Positions 52,500 to 61,141 of a stretch of DNA of 64,000 nt are shown here, one piece after another. The DNA comes from Candidatus Competibacteraceae bacterium (GTDB lineage Bacteria > Pseudomonadota > Gammaproteobacteria > Competibacterales > Competibacteraceae). How positions within the stretch are numbered: the first letter of the stretch is position 1; each line of letters begins with the position of its first letter. The stretch covers positions 1 through 64,000 of the forward strand of contig JAEUPW010000066.1 of assembly GCA_016790045.1 (NCBI GenBank). Reading direction: 5' to 3'. Position numbers and translations under genes: made by a program. The notes beneath the pieces were generated by a model. It ran no database searches. It was not told the origin of the DNA and saw only the letters and a list, made by a program, of their open reading frames with translations.

Positions 52500-52528
52500 A
52501 TGATATTAATTCTCATTTGATCTGTAAA
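52500..52528 (-). promoter_or_regulatory. Sigma70-like promoter of fbpABC
   Basis: Reading the minus strand, a -35 box TTTACA (52528-52523) and a -10 box TATCAT (52505-52500) are separated by 17 bases. Transcription should start near 52493, about 28 bases before the fbpA ATG. A Fur-like palindrome covers the -10 box. Confidence 0.68.
52501..52515. promoter_or_regulatory. fur box: Fur box overlapping the fbpA promoter
   Basis: The 15-mer TGATATTAATTCTCA (plus strand) compares with the 7-1-7 consensus TGATAATNATTATCA at 12 of 14 informative positions. It overlaps the -10 region of the fbpABC promoter and is 36 bases upstream of the fbpA start, which fits repression by Fe2+-Fur. Confidence 0.68.
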
Positions 52529-52628
52529 GTTTCGTTTCGAAAACAATTTAGTTGATTAAAATCGTCGTTATTTAAAATTAACGCCCCCGATCCGCGCGAG
52601 CGCGAATCGACCGGCAAGATCGCGATCT

Positions 52629-53672
52629 TCAAGCCAAATTCTTTCTCGGGTCGAAAGCGTCTCGCACCGCTTCGCCGACGAATACCAGCAAGCTCAGCAT
52701 CAGCGCCACCACCACGAAACCGGCGATGCCCAGCCACGGCGCTTGCAGGTTGTCCTTGCCCTGGCGCAGCAAATCGCCCAGCGAGGCCGATCCCGGCGGC
52801 AGACCCAACCCCAAAAAATCCAATGCGGTCAGAGCGACGATGGAGCCTGAGAGGATGAACGGCATGAAGGTCAAGGTCGCCACCATCGCGTTAGGGAGCA
52901 TGTGCTTGAACATGATCCGGCCATCGGTCATCCCCAAGGCGCGGGCGGCGCGCACGTAGTCGAAATTGCGGGCGCGCAAGAATTCGGCCCGCACCACCCC
53001 CACCAGCGAGGTCCAGCTAAACAGCATCAGCACCAACAGCAGCGTCCAGAAGCCCGGCGTCACCACGCTGGAGACGATGATCAGGATGAACAGTTGCGGC
53101 AACCCGCCCCAGATTTCCAGGAAGCGCTGGAACAGCAGATCGACTTTGCCGCCGAAATAGCCTTGCACCGCGCCTGCCGCCACTCCGATGATCGATGAGG
53201 TCAGCGTCAGCAGCAAACCGAACAGCACCGAAATTCGCAAGCCATAGATCAAGCGCGCCAGCACGTCGCGGCCCTGATCGTCGGTGCCGAGCCAGTTGTC
53301 GGCGGACGGCGGCGCGGGCGCGGGTACCGGCAAATTGTAATTGACCGTTTTGTGGCCAAAGCGCACCGGCGGCCACAACATCCAGCCGTTTTGCTCGATC
53401 AAATCGGCCAAAAACGGATCGCGATAATTGGCCTCGCTCGGGAACACACCGCCAAAATCGGTCTCGGCGTATTCCTTGAACACCGGAAAATAAAAGGCTC
53501 CTTGATACTTCACCAGCAAGGGTCGGTCGTTGGCGATCAACTCCGCGCCCAGACTCAGGCCAAACAGCAGCATAAACGACCAAAGCGACCACCAGCCGCG
53601 CCGGTTAGCGCGAAACTGGGCGAACCGGCGGCGGGTCAGCGGGGTGATGTGAATGCCCAGGCGCTCCGGCAT
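52629..53672 (-). CDS. yejE: Peptide ABC transporter permease, YejE-like
   Basis: The protein (347 residues) is a DppC-type permease with an N-terminal helix, a long YejE-type loop (YRDPFLADLIEQNGWMLWPP) and the core DDQGRDVLARLIYGLRISVL. The EAA loop is AARALGMTDGRIMFKHMLPN. It pairs with yejB four bases upstream. In E. coli YejABEF imports peptides such as microcin C. No yejF ATPase gene is found here: the gene downstream belongs to the iron importer. Confidence 0.9.
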   Translation of the reverse strand: MPERLGIHITPLTRRRFAQFRANRRGWWSLWSFMLLFGLSLGAELIANDRPLLVKYQGAFYFPVFKEYAETDFGGVFPSEANYRDPFLADLIEQNGWMLWPPVRFGHKTVNYNLPVPAPAPPSADNWLGTDDQGRDVLARLIYGLRISVLFGLLLTLTSSIIGVAAGAVQGYFGGKVDLLFQRFLEIWGGLPQLFILIIVSSVVTPGFWTLLLVLMLFSWTSLVGVVRAEFLRARNFDYVRAARALGMTDGRIMFKHMLPNAMVATLTFMPFILSGSIVALTALDFLGLGLPPGSASLGDLLRQGKDNLQAPWLGIAGFVVVALMLSLLVFVGEAVRDAFDPRKNLA

Positions 53673-53675
53673 CGC

Positions 53676-54785
53676 TCATCCCTCCCGCGCGGCGAAGTCG
53701 ATGCGGGGATCGACCCAGTGATAGGTGAGATCGCTGATCAAGTTGAGCAGCAAGCCGATCAGGCTGAACACGTACAGCGTGCCGAACATCACCGGATAGT
53801 CGCGCTTGATGACCGCCTCGAAGCCCAGCAGGCCGAGGCCGTCCAGCGAAAAGATGACTTCGATCAACAACGAGCCCGTGAACAGCATCCCCACCAGCGT
53901 GGCCGGAAATCCCGCAATGACCAGCAACATCGCGTTGCGGAACACGTGGCCGTACAGCACTTGCCGCTCGTCCAAGCCCTTGGCGCGGGCGGTCATCACG
54001 TACTGCTTGTTGATCTCGTCCAGAAAGGAATTTTTGGTGAGCATGGTCAGGGAGGCGAAGCCGCCGATCACCATCGCCGTCACCGGCAAGGTCAGGTGCC
54101 AGAAGTAATCCGCGATGCGCGCCGGCCAGCTCAAATCCGCCCAGTGATCCGACACCAGGCCCCGCAGCGGAAACCAGTCCAGATAACGCCCGCCGGCGAA
54201 CACGATGACCAGCAGGATGGCGAATAAAAAGGCCGGGATGGCGTAGCCGACGATCACCGCCGCGCTGCTCAACACATCGAAACGCGAGCCGTCGCGCACC
54301 GCCTTGGCGATCCCGAGCGGAACCGAGATCAGATAAATCAACAGCGTGCTCCACACGCCGAGCGAGATCGAGACCGGCAGCTTGTCCAGCACCAAATCCA
54401 TGACATCCCGATCCCGGAAATAGCTGCGCCCGAGATCGAAGCTCAGGTAATCGCGGATCATTCGCCCGAAACGCACGTAGGCGGGTTGATCGAAACCGAA
54501 CTGCCGGTTCAGTTCGGCGATGAAGGCGGGATCGAGCCCCTGCGCGCCGCGATAAGCCCCGTTGCCGCCCGCGCCTTGCTGGCCGGTGCTGCCCCTTCCG
54601 GCTTCCGCGCCCTCCCCGCCGCCGACGCGGGCGGTGGCGGAAACGGCGGTGTCCTTGAGTTGCGCCAGCAGTTGCTCCACCGGCCCGCCGGGCGCGATCT
54701 GGACGATGGCAAAGTTGATGGCGATGATGCCAAACAAGGTGAGCGGGATCAGCGCCAGACGGCGCAGGATGTAAGCGTACATCAT
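53676..54785 (-). CDS. yejB: Peptide ABC transporter permease, YejB-like
   Basis: The protein (369 residues) is a DppB-type permease with the start [40 protein letters not shown] and an EAA loop [20 protein letters not shown]. Between helix one and the next helix it has a Gly/Ala-rich low-complexity insert ([20 protein letters not shown]). It forms a transport channel with YejE. The usual partner yejA lies 3.6 kb away, past five plus-strand genes. Confidence 0.9.
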   Translation of the reverse strand: MMYAYILRRLALIPLTLFGIIAINFAIVQIAPGGPVEQLLAQLKDTAVSATARVGGGEGAEAGRGSTGQQGAGGNGAYRGAQGLDPAFIAELNRQFGFDQPAYVRFGRMIRDYLSFDLGRSYFRDRDVMDLVLDKLPVSISLGVWSTLLIYLISVPLGIAKAVRDGSRFDVLSSAAVIVGYAIPAFLFAILLVIVFAGGRYLDWFPLRGLVSDHWADLSWPARIADYFWHLTLPVTAMVIGGFASLTMLTKNSFLDEINKQYVMTARAKGLDERQVLYGHVFRNAMLLVIAGFPATLVGMLFTGSLLIEVIFSLDGLGLLGFEAVIKRDYPVMFGTLYVFSLIGLLLNLISDLTYHWVDPRIDFAAREG

Positions 54786-55014
54786 TGATTGAAGGAAAAA
54801 GTGTTTGAGAAATAAAGAGTGTTGGGAATTCTGAACAGGCGTTATTTCGCAAGAGGGATGGCGGCTTCATCTACAGGCCCTCGGCGATCTAACATTATAG
54901 CGATCCAGATAGAATGGAATGACGAGTTCGCGCATGGCACGAGGTCAACCGTAAACTTATGGGCAAACCCGACAGGCAACTTCCGCCGTTTATCGCCGGA
55001 GCCACATCAAGCCG

Positions 55015-56061
55015 ATGAATTTGCGAGAAATACTCGAACTTGAAATAGACCTGCCAATCATTCAAGCGCCCATGGCAGGCGTTCAAGATAACCAACTTGC
55101 CATTGCCGTTTCCAACGCCGGCGGATTGGGTTCGCTGCCTTGCGCCATGCTCGCTCCAGACACCTTGCGATCCGAGCTTACGACCCTCCAAGCCAGCACC
55201 GCCAAACCCTACAACGTCAATTTCTTCGCGCATACTCCGCCCGTACCGGATCCCGAAAGAGAGCGGGTCTGGCGCGCTTCGCTAGCCCGCTATTATCGAG
55301 AATTCGCCATCGATCCCGATAACATCGCTTCGGGGCTAAGCCGTCAACCTTTCGATAAAACCTCCGCCGAAATCTTGGACCACTTTAAACCGCCCATCGT
55401 CAGTTTCCATTTCGGTCTGCCGTCGCGGGACATGTTGGCGCATGTTCGTTCTTGGGGCGCGAAAATCCTCTCGTCGGCGACCACCGTCCAAGAAGCCCGC
55501 TGGCTTGAAGCGCGCGGCGCGGACCTCATCATCGCTCAAGGCCTGGAGGCCGGCGGTCATCGGGGAATGTTCTTAACCGAGGATTTAACTTCGCAATTGG
55601 GGACTTTGGCGCTGGTGCCGCAAATCGTTCGCGCCGTTCGCCTGCCCGTCATCGCGGCGGGCGGGATCGCCGACGCGCAAGGCGTGGCCGCCGTCATGCG
55701 GCTGGGCGCGGTCGGCGCGCAGGTCGGCACGGCCTATCTGCTCTGTCCCGAAGCCACGACCGGTCCCGTTCATCGCGCCGCTTTGAAAAGCGCCACGGCG
55801 AACCATACTGCGCTCACCAACCTGTTTTCCGGCCGACCGGCGCGCGGCATCGTCAATCGCTTCATGCGCGAGCGCGGCCCTTTGAGCGACCAAGCGCCGG
55901 CTTTCCCGTTGGCGACCGCCGCCGTGGCCCCCCTGCGCGCCAAAGCCGAAGCGCTCGGCGCCAGCGATTTTTCTCCGCTCTGGGCGGGTCAAAACGTCAG
56001 CGGCTGCAAAGAAATCCCCGCGGCAGAATTGACCCGCGAACTGGCGCGAGGAAGCGTGTGA
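55015..56061 (+). CDS. Nitronate monooxygenase-like flavoprotein
   Basis: This 348-residue FMN-dependent TIM barrel resembles 2-nitropropane dioxygenase/nitronate monooxygenase, with IIQAPMAGVQDNQLAIAVSN at the start, LIIAQGLEAGGHRGMF (catalytic His region) and PVIAAGGIADAQGVAAVMRL. It may detoxify nitronates; FMN enoyl reductases share the fold. It opens the plus-strand block that splits the yej genes and is divergent from yejB. Confidence 0.85.
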   Translation: MNLREILELEIDLPIIQAPMAGVQDNQLAIAVSNAGGLGSLPCAMLAPDTLRSELTTLQASTAKPYNVNFFAHTPPVPDPERERVWRASLARYYREFAIDPDNIASGLSRQPFDKTSAEILDHFKPPIVSFHFGLPSRDMLAHVRSWGAKILSSATTVQEARWLEARGADLIIAQGLEAGGHRGMFLTEDLTSQLGTLALVPQIVRAVRLPVIAAGGIADAQGVAAVMRLGAVGAQVGTAYLLCPEATTGPVHRAALKSATANHTALTNLFSGRPARGIVNRFMRERGPLSDQAPAFPLATAAVAPLRAKAEALGASDFSPLWAGQNVSGCKEIPAAELTRELARGSV

Positions 56062-56122
56062 CCGCGCCATATCAGCCGAGGGTTCGCTGGCCTCTTCTCA
56101 ACCGAAAGCAGCCTAGCTCAAT

Positions 56123-56665
56123 ATGACCAAACCCGAAATCGAAACCCTCGCATCAAAGGTCGTCTACCAAAATCGCTGGATGACGGTTCGGGAAGATCAA
56201 ATCCGCCGCCAGGATGGCAGTCCGGGAATTTACGGCGTCGTCGAGAAATCCGACTTCGCCGTAATCGCCGCCGTTCAAGATGGCTTGATTTATCTGGTCG
56301 AACAATACCGCTATCCTGTGGGGATGCGCCGCTGGGAGCTTCCGCAAGGCACTTGGGACTGCGGGAACAATGAGCCGCTGGAGTTGGCGAGAACCGAATT
56401 GCGCGAAGAAACCGGTCTCACGGCGGGTTGCATCCGACATATCGCCAAATTGCACGAAGCTTACGGGTACTCGACGCAATCGTTCGACCTGTTTTTTGCG
56501 ACCCAGCTCATCCAAGGCGAGGCGGATTTGGAACCGGAGGAACAGGGGCTGATCACCCAAGCTTTTCCGATTTATGCCGTAGAAAACATGCTCTGCGACG
56601 GACGGATCACAGATGCTGTCACGGTGGCCAGCTTCGGTTTGCTTCGCTTGAAAAGACTGCTATAG
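56123..56665 (+). CDS. NUDIX hydrolase, ADP-ribose pyrophosphatase-like
   Basis: The protein (180 residues) has the NUDIX region RRWELPQGTWDCGNNEPLEL followed by ARTELREETGLTAG, which carries the EExxG metal-binding Glu pair, and an N-terminal domain-swap-type segment (VVYQNRWMTVREDQIRRQDG). ADP-ribose or another NDP-sugar is the likely substrate. It starts 61 bases after the flavoprotein gene on the same strand. Confidence 0.86.
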   Translation: MTKPEIETLASKVVYQNRWMTVREDQIRRQDGSPGIYGVVEKSDFAVIAAVQDGLIYLVEQYRYPVGMRRWELPQGTWDCGNNEPLELARTELREETGLTAGCIRHIAKLHEAYGYSTQSFDLFFATQLIQGEADLEPEEQGLITQAFPIYAVENMLCDGRITDAVTVASFGLLRLKRLL

Positions 56666-56705
56666 CTATAAATAAAAAGCGCTCGCTTTATCGAGACCTC
56701 CATAA

Positions 56706-57245
56706 ATGCACGTCGAAACCGCCCACAACCAGATCGAAACAATCCTGGCAGATTGGAAAGAGCGGATTGGGGCCGACTATCTCGGCTACAAAGGACATGT
56801 CTACCGCATGTTCAATTTTTGCTTGGCCTTGCGGCGCTGCACCGAAGAAGAAAAAACCAAATTAGCCATCGCCGCGTGCTTTCACGACATCGGGCTATGG
56901 TCGGCGCACACGGTGGATTATATACCACCCTCCATTATCGAGGCGCGGCGCTACTTATCCGATGCGGGATTGCAAGCGTGGTCTGAAGAAATTGCCTTGA
57001 TGATTGAGATGCACCATAAAGTGCGTCGTTATCAAGATGACCGTTATCCGCTGGTAGAACTGTTTCGGCGAGGCGATTTGGTCGATTTTTCGCTTGGCGC
57101 TTTCAGCTCCGGACTTCCCCGCTCTTTTATCCAACAGGTCAAGCAAGCCATTCCCAACAATGGCTTCCATAAATTTTTATTGAAGGGTGCGGGAGAGTGG
57201 TTTAAAAAACACCCTTTCAGTCCGCCACCATTTGTGAAATGGTAA
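56706..57245 (+). CDS. HD-domain protein
   Basis: This 179-residue protein has a metal-binding HD motif (KTKLAIAACFHDIGLWSAHT) preceded by His in YLGYKGHVYRMFNF, and MIEMHHKVRRYQ later, so it is likely a phosphohydrolase acting on a nucleotide or related compound. The substrate is unknown. It follows the NUDIX gene by 40 bases and probably shares its transcript. Base composition is lower in GC than neighbouring regions. Confidence 0.82.
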   Translation: MHVETAHNQIETILADWKERIGADYLGYKGHVYRMFNFCLALRRCTEEEKTKLAIAACFHDIGLWSAHTVDYIPPSIIEARRYLSDAGLQAWSEEIALMIEMHHKVRRYQDDRYPLVELFRRGDLVDFSLGAFSSGLPRSFIQQVKQAIPNNGFHKFLLKGAGEWFKKHPFSPPPFVKW

Positions 57246-57269
57246 GGCTCAGAGATAAAGGTAAAATTT

Positions 57270-58031
57270 ATGCCAAGATGGATGATTCCGACAACTGGTT
57301 TAGTATTTTTAGTGTGCGGTGCGGCCTTTGGGCAGCCAGCAAACCTCCAGGAACCTCCACCGACCATCTCGGTTACCGGAGAAGCCGTCGTCAATGTCAA
57401 ACCGGATAAGATCGTGATCCGATTCGGCATCGAAACTTGGGATGCCAATATCGCCAACGCCAAAGAGAAAAATAACGAAATTGTCAAAAAAACTATCGGG
57501 GCGACAAAAGCATTAGGCGTTGCGGACAAAGATGTGCAAACCGATCACCTTTCGATCGAACCGCGCTGGAAAGACCAATACCATAATGACAGTTTTATCG
57601 GCTACTTTGTCCGAAACTCCATTGTCGTGACCCTCAATGACAGCGCAAAAATCGAAGAACTGGTGACCAAAGCCTTACAGGTCGGGGTCAATTACATTCA
57701 CGGCGTCGATTACGAGACCACCGAGTTAAAGAAACACCGCGAACAGGCGCGGGAACTCGCGCTCAAGGCGGCGGCGGAAAAAGCGGAAAAGATGGCCGCC
57801 GCCCTCGGCCAGTCCGTCGGCGAGCCATTACAGATCAACGAAAGTTTTAGTGGGCTCTATGGACGGCACAGATCGGGTTGGAGTGGATGGGGTTACGGGG
57901 GTGGTCAAGCTATGAGCCAAAATGTAAGCCAGAACGCGCCGGGCGGAGCAAGCGAAGCGAGCGAAACCCTCGCCCTGGGCACAATCGCCATTCGCGCCAA
58001 TGTGGGAGTGGTTTTCAAACTTCGCAGATGA
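57270..58031 (+). CDS. SIMPL-domain (DUF541) periplasmic protein
   Basis: The protein (253 residues) has a signal peptide (IPTTGLVFLVCGAAFG), the SIMPL/DUF541 pattern ISVTGEAVVNVKPDKIVIRF, and TDHLSIEPRWKDQYHNDSFI, with RELALKAAAEKAEKMAAALG near the end and a Gly/Ser/Trp-rich loop (GRHRSGWSGWGYGGGQ). Members form periplasmic oligomers and have been linked to stress protection. The start follows AAAGG. It is the fourth gene of the block between yejB and yejA. Confidence 0.86.
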   Translation: MPRWMIPTTGLVFLVCGAAFGQPANLQEPPPTISVTGEAVVNVKPDKIVIRFGIETWDANIANAKEKNNEIVKKTIGATKALGVADKDVQTDHLSIEPRWKDQYHNDSFIGYFVRNSIVVTLNDSAKIEELVTKALQVGVNYIHGVDYETTELKKHREQARELALKAAAEKAEKMAAALGQSVGEPLQINESFSGLYGRHRSGWSGWGYGGGQAMSQNVSQNAPGGASEASETLALGTIAIRANVGVVFKLRR

Positions 58032-58094
58032 GCGATCAAATCGATTCAAGCAAGTTTAATGGTTCGATCTCCAACCTGAACAGTCAATACCTTT

Positions 58095-58328
58095 ATGCAA
58101 ATTTACAAAAACCTCAACGGCAATTCGGGCATTAAAGCCTATGAAATCAATCGAGAATCGATCATCGTGGAATTTACGGCCGGCGGCTGTTATCTGTACA
58201 CGAACGACAGCGCCGGCGCGGCCCATATCAGCGAAATGCATCGGCTGGCCCAATTAGGCAAAGGGCTCAATACCTACATTAACCAGAACACCCACATGGC
58301 CTACGCCAAAGACCTGCAACAGGATTAG
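58095..58328 (+). CDS. KTSC-like small protein
   Basis: This 77-residue protein has the pattern AYEINRESIIVEFTAGGCYL with YTNDSAG and KGLNTYINQNTHMAYAKDL, similar to KTSC-domain proteins, a short RNA-associated-like fold of unclear role. It is the last gene of the plus-strand block and ends 37 bases before the convergent yejA stop. Confidence 0.72.
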   Translation: MQIYKNLNGNSGIKAYEINRESIIVEFTAGGCYLYTNDSAGAAHISEMHRLAQLGKGLNTYINQNTHMAYAKDLQQD

Positions 58329-58365
58329 TGGCCTTTAGCGCCGGCGGATCAAGTCGAAAGCCAAT

Positions 58366-60216
58366 TCAATTCGCCTTGCCCGCCTCCGGCGCGCGTTGGC
58401 TCAGCGCCGCCTCCTTGGCCGGATCGATCCACCACGCGCTCAACTGCACGCCCTGCATCGGCGTGACCGCCGGATAGCCGAACTTGTCCCAAAGCGCAAT
58501 GCGGTCGTAAGGCAGGTGCCATTGCGGAATCACCACATAAGTCCACTGGAGCGCGCGATCCAACGCCCGCACCCGCGCCACCAGGCTGAGGCGATCCGGC
58601 GCGGCGATCACCGCGTCCACCAAGCGATCCACCGCCGGGTTTTTCAAGCCCGCCAGATTGCGGCTGCCGGGCTGGTCGGCGGCGGCGCTGCTCCAGAATT
58701 CCCGCTGTTCGTTGCCGGGCGAGAGCGACTGTCCCCAGACATTGACGATCATGTCAAAATCGAAACTGCGCTCCCGATTTTCGTATTGGGCCGAATCCAC
58801 CGAGCGCACGGTCATCTCGATTCCGAGTCGCTCCAAATTGCGCGCGAAGGTCAAGCCGATCCGCTCCCAAGTGGGCTCGTTGATCAGCAGTTCAAAGCGA
58901 AACGGTTCGCCGGTCTTGGCGTTGACCAGCTTGCGGTCGCGGAACACCCAACCGGCTTCTTGCAGCAGTTGCAGGGCTTTTTGAAAATTGGCGCGCAATT
59001 CGGCGTCGTCTTTGGCGGTCGGCGGCTCGTAAGCCGCAGTAAAAACCTCCGGCGGCAACTCCTTGCGCAGCGGTTCCAGCACCGCCAATTCTTCCGGCGA
59101 CGGCAAGCCGCGCGCCGCCAGTTCGGAATTGTCGAAAAAGCTGCGGGTGCGGGTGTATTGGCCGTGAAAGAGATTGCGGTTGCTCCATTCAAAGTCGAAG
59201 GCATAGGCCAGCGCCTGACGGACTCTGGCGTCTTGAAACAGCGGGCGGCGGAGGTTGTAAACGAAGCCCTGCATCCCGGACGGGCGCTCGTGCTTGAAGA
59301 TTTCTTTCTTCACTAAACCTTTGCTGAGGGCCGGAAACTCATAGCCAGTCGCCCATTGCTTGGCGACGTTTTCCACCCGCAAATCGTAGGAGCCGGCCTT
59401 GAACGCCTCCAGCGCCACCGTGACATCGCGGTAGTAGTCGTAGCGCAACCGGTCGATGTTGTTCGACCCGCGATTGACCGGCAAATCCTGGCCCCAGTAA
59501 TGCTCGTCACGCTTGTAGACGATAAAGCGGCCCGGCTCGAAGCGCTCTATGCGATAGGGTCCGCTACCGACCGGCAAATCCAGCGTCGTTGCGCTAAAGT
59601 CCCGATCCTGCCAATACTTTTTCGACAGCACCGGCATTTGGCCCACGATCAGCGGCAACTCGCGATTTTGGCCGCCGCTGAAACCGAATTTCACCCGTCG
59701 CTCGTCCAGCTTCTCGGCTTTGGCGACGCTGGCGTAATAGAACCGATAGAGCGGACTGCCCTTGGCCTTCAGGATGTCCAGCGAAAACAGCACATCTTCG
59801 GCGGTGATCGCCGAGCCGTCGTGAAATTTGGCTTGCGGGCGCAGCGTGAAAATCACCCAACTCCGATCCTCGGCCACCTCCACGCTCTCGGCGATCAAAC
59901 CGTATTCGCTAAACGGCTCGTCGGCGCTGCCGACCATCAACGTTTCGAACAATTGGCCGATGCCGGCGGCGGCTTGACCCTTGATGTTGAACGGGTTGAA
60001 GGTGTCGAAACTGCCGATGGCGGCGAAGCGCGCCTCGCCGCCCTTGGGCGCGTCGGGATTGACGTAATCGAAATGCTTAAAGTCCGGTCCGTATTTCGGT
60101 TGGCCGTGCAAGGCGATCCCGTGCACGGGTGCGGCCAGCGCGCTCGGCAGCGCGCAAATTAACCCCAATACCGCCGCCGCCAGCCCGGATCGAAAATGGT
60201 TTTTTGCGCCCGTCAT
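58366..60216 (-). CDS. yejA: Peptide-binding protein YejA-like
   Basis: The protein (616 residues) is a family 5 extracellular solute-binding protein with a signal peptide (FRSGLAAAVLGLICALPSAL) and HGIALHGQPKYGPDFKHFDY, NPDAPKGGEARFAAIGSFDT, a YejA-type start. VYKRDEHYWGQDLPVNRGSN and WQDRDFSATTLDLPVGSGPY are further family blocks. The start at 60216 follows AAGGAAAGG. It should deliver peptides to the YejBE permease, although yejBE now lie about 3.6 kb away with a plus-strand block between. Confidence 0.9.
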   Translation of the reverse strand: MTGAKNHFRSGLAAAVLGLICALPSALAAPVHGIALHGQPKYGPDFKHFDYVNPDAPKGGEARFAAIGSFDTFNPFNIKGQAAAGIGQLFETLMVGSADEPFSEYGLIAESVEVAEDRSWVIFTLRPQAKFHDGSAITAEDVLFSLDILKAKGSPLYRFYYASVAKAEKLDERRVKFGFSGGQNRELPLIVGQMPVLSKKYWQDRDFSATTLDLPVGSGPYRIERFEPGRFIVYKRDEHYWGQDLPVNRGSNNIDRLRYDYYRDVTVALEAFKAGSYDLRVENVAKQWATGYEFPALSKGLVKKEIFKHERPSGMQGFVYNLRRPLFQDARVRQALAYAFDFEWSNRNLFHGQYTRTRSFFDNSELAARGLPSPEELAVLEPLRKELPPEVFTAAYEPPTAKDDAELRANFQKALQLLQEAGWVFRDRKLVNAKTGEPFRFELLINEPTWERIGLTFARNLERLGIEMTVRSVDSAQYENRERSFDFDMIVNVWGQSLSPGNEQREFWSSAAADQPGSRNLAGLKNPAVDRLVDAVIAAPDRLSLVARVRALDRALQWTYVVIPQWHLPYDRIALWDKFGYPAVTPMQGVQLSAWWIDPAKEAALSQRAPEAGKAN

Positions 60217-60286
60217 GCCCTTTCCTTTACAGTTTGCCAATTCGGTCACCCGTCTAAACGATACCTAAAAACCACAGGAGTTCATT

Positions 60287-61072
60287 ATGGGCTTTCTCGC
60301 CGGCAAACGCGCCCTGATCCTCGGAGTCGCCAGCAACCGTTCCATCGCCTGGGGCATCGCGCAGGCCATACGCCGCGAAGGCGCCGAACTGGCGTTCACC
60401 TATCAAAACGACAAGCTAAAGCCCCGCGTGGAAAAAATGGCGGCCGAACTCGACAGCGGCATCGCCTTGCCGTGCGAGGTGGAAAACGACGCCGATATCG
60501 ACGCCCTGTTCGAGCAATTGAAGGCCCGCTGGGACGGGCTGGACATCCTGGTGCACTCCATCGCCTACGCGCCGCGCGAGGCGCTGGAAGGCGATTATCT
60601 GGAAGGCATCAGCCGCGAGAATTTTCGGATCGCTCACGACATCAGCTCGTACAGCTTTGCGGCGCTGGCCAAGGCGGCGCGGCCCTTGATGCAAGGGCGG
60701 CGAGCCTCGCTGATCACCATGACCTATCTCGGCGGCGCGCGGGCGGTGCCCAATTACAATGTCATGGGGCTCGCCAAGGCCAGCCTGGACGCCAACGTCC
60801 GCTATCTGGCTCAAACTCTGGGCCCGGAAGGCATCCGGGTCAACGCCATCTCCGCCGGCCCGATCCGCACCCTGGCGGCGTCCGGCATCAAGAATTTTCG
60901 CAAGATGCTGGACACCTTCGAGCACATCGCCCCGCTGCGCAAGTGCGTGACCATCGAAGAAGTCGGCAACGCGGCCGCGTTTCTGTGCTCCGATCTCGCG
61001 TCGGGCATCACCGGCGAGATCGTGTATGTCGATGGGGGTTTCAACACGGTCGCGCTGGGCGCGATGGAGTAA
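60287..61072 (+). CDS. fabI: Enoyl-[acyl-carrier-protein] reductase (NADH)
   Basis: The enzyme reduces enoyl-ACP in the last step of fatty acid elongation (EC 1.3.1.9). It has [20 protein letters not shown] (NAD binding), [18 protein letters not shown], the catalytic Tyr/Lys pair in [20 protein letters not shown] and [18 protein letters not shown]. The start at 60287 follows AGGAG. A rho-independent terminator follows. It is divergent from yejA. Confidence 0.95.
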   Translation: MGFLAGKRALILGVASNRSIAWGIAQAIRREGAELAFTYQNDKLKPRVEKMAAELDSGIALPCEVENDADIDALFEQLKARWDGLDILVHSIAYAPREALEGDYLEGISRENFRIAHDISSYSFAALAKAARPLMQGRRASLITMTYLGGARAVPNYNVMGLAKASLDANVRYLAQTLGPEGIRVNAISAGPIRTLAASGIKNFRKMLDTFEHIAPLRKCVTIEEVGNAAAFLCSDLASGITGEIVYVDGGFNTVALGAME

Positions 61073-61105
61073 AGCCCCCGCGCGCTCCGGCAACCGTTTT
61101 CTCGA

Positions 61106-61135
61106 CCCTCTCCCGAGCGGAGAGGGCGCGTTTTT
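61106..61135 (+). terminator. Rho-independent terminator of fabI
   Basis: A perfect eight-base-pair hairpin (CCCTCTCC / GGAGAGGG, five-base loop) is followed four bases later by TTTTT. It lies 34 bases after the fabI stop. Read from the other strand, the hairpin may also help end ppiD transcripts, with a short T run. Confidence 0.75.
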
Positions 61136-61141
61136 GGAGGT

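Noticed and set aside
50264-52555. Long plus-strand open frame (763 codons) opposite fbpB and fbpA
   Set aside because: It spans two well supported genes and their spacer. Composition (His, Gln, Arg) is typical of antisense frames in GC-rich DNA.
54894-54899. Perfect TATAAT on the minus strand upstream of yejB
   Set aside because: No acceptable -35 box at 16-18 bases, so a promoter is not claimed.
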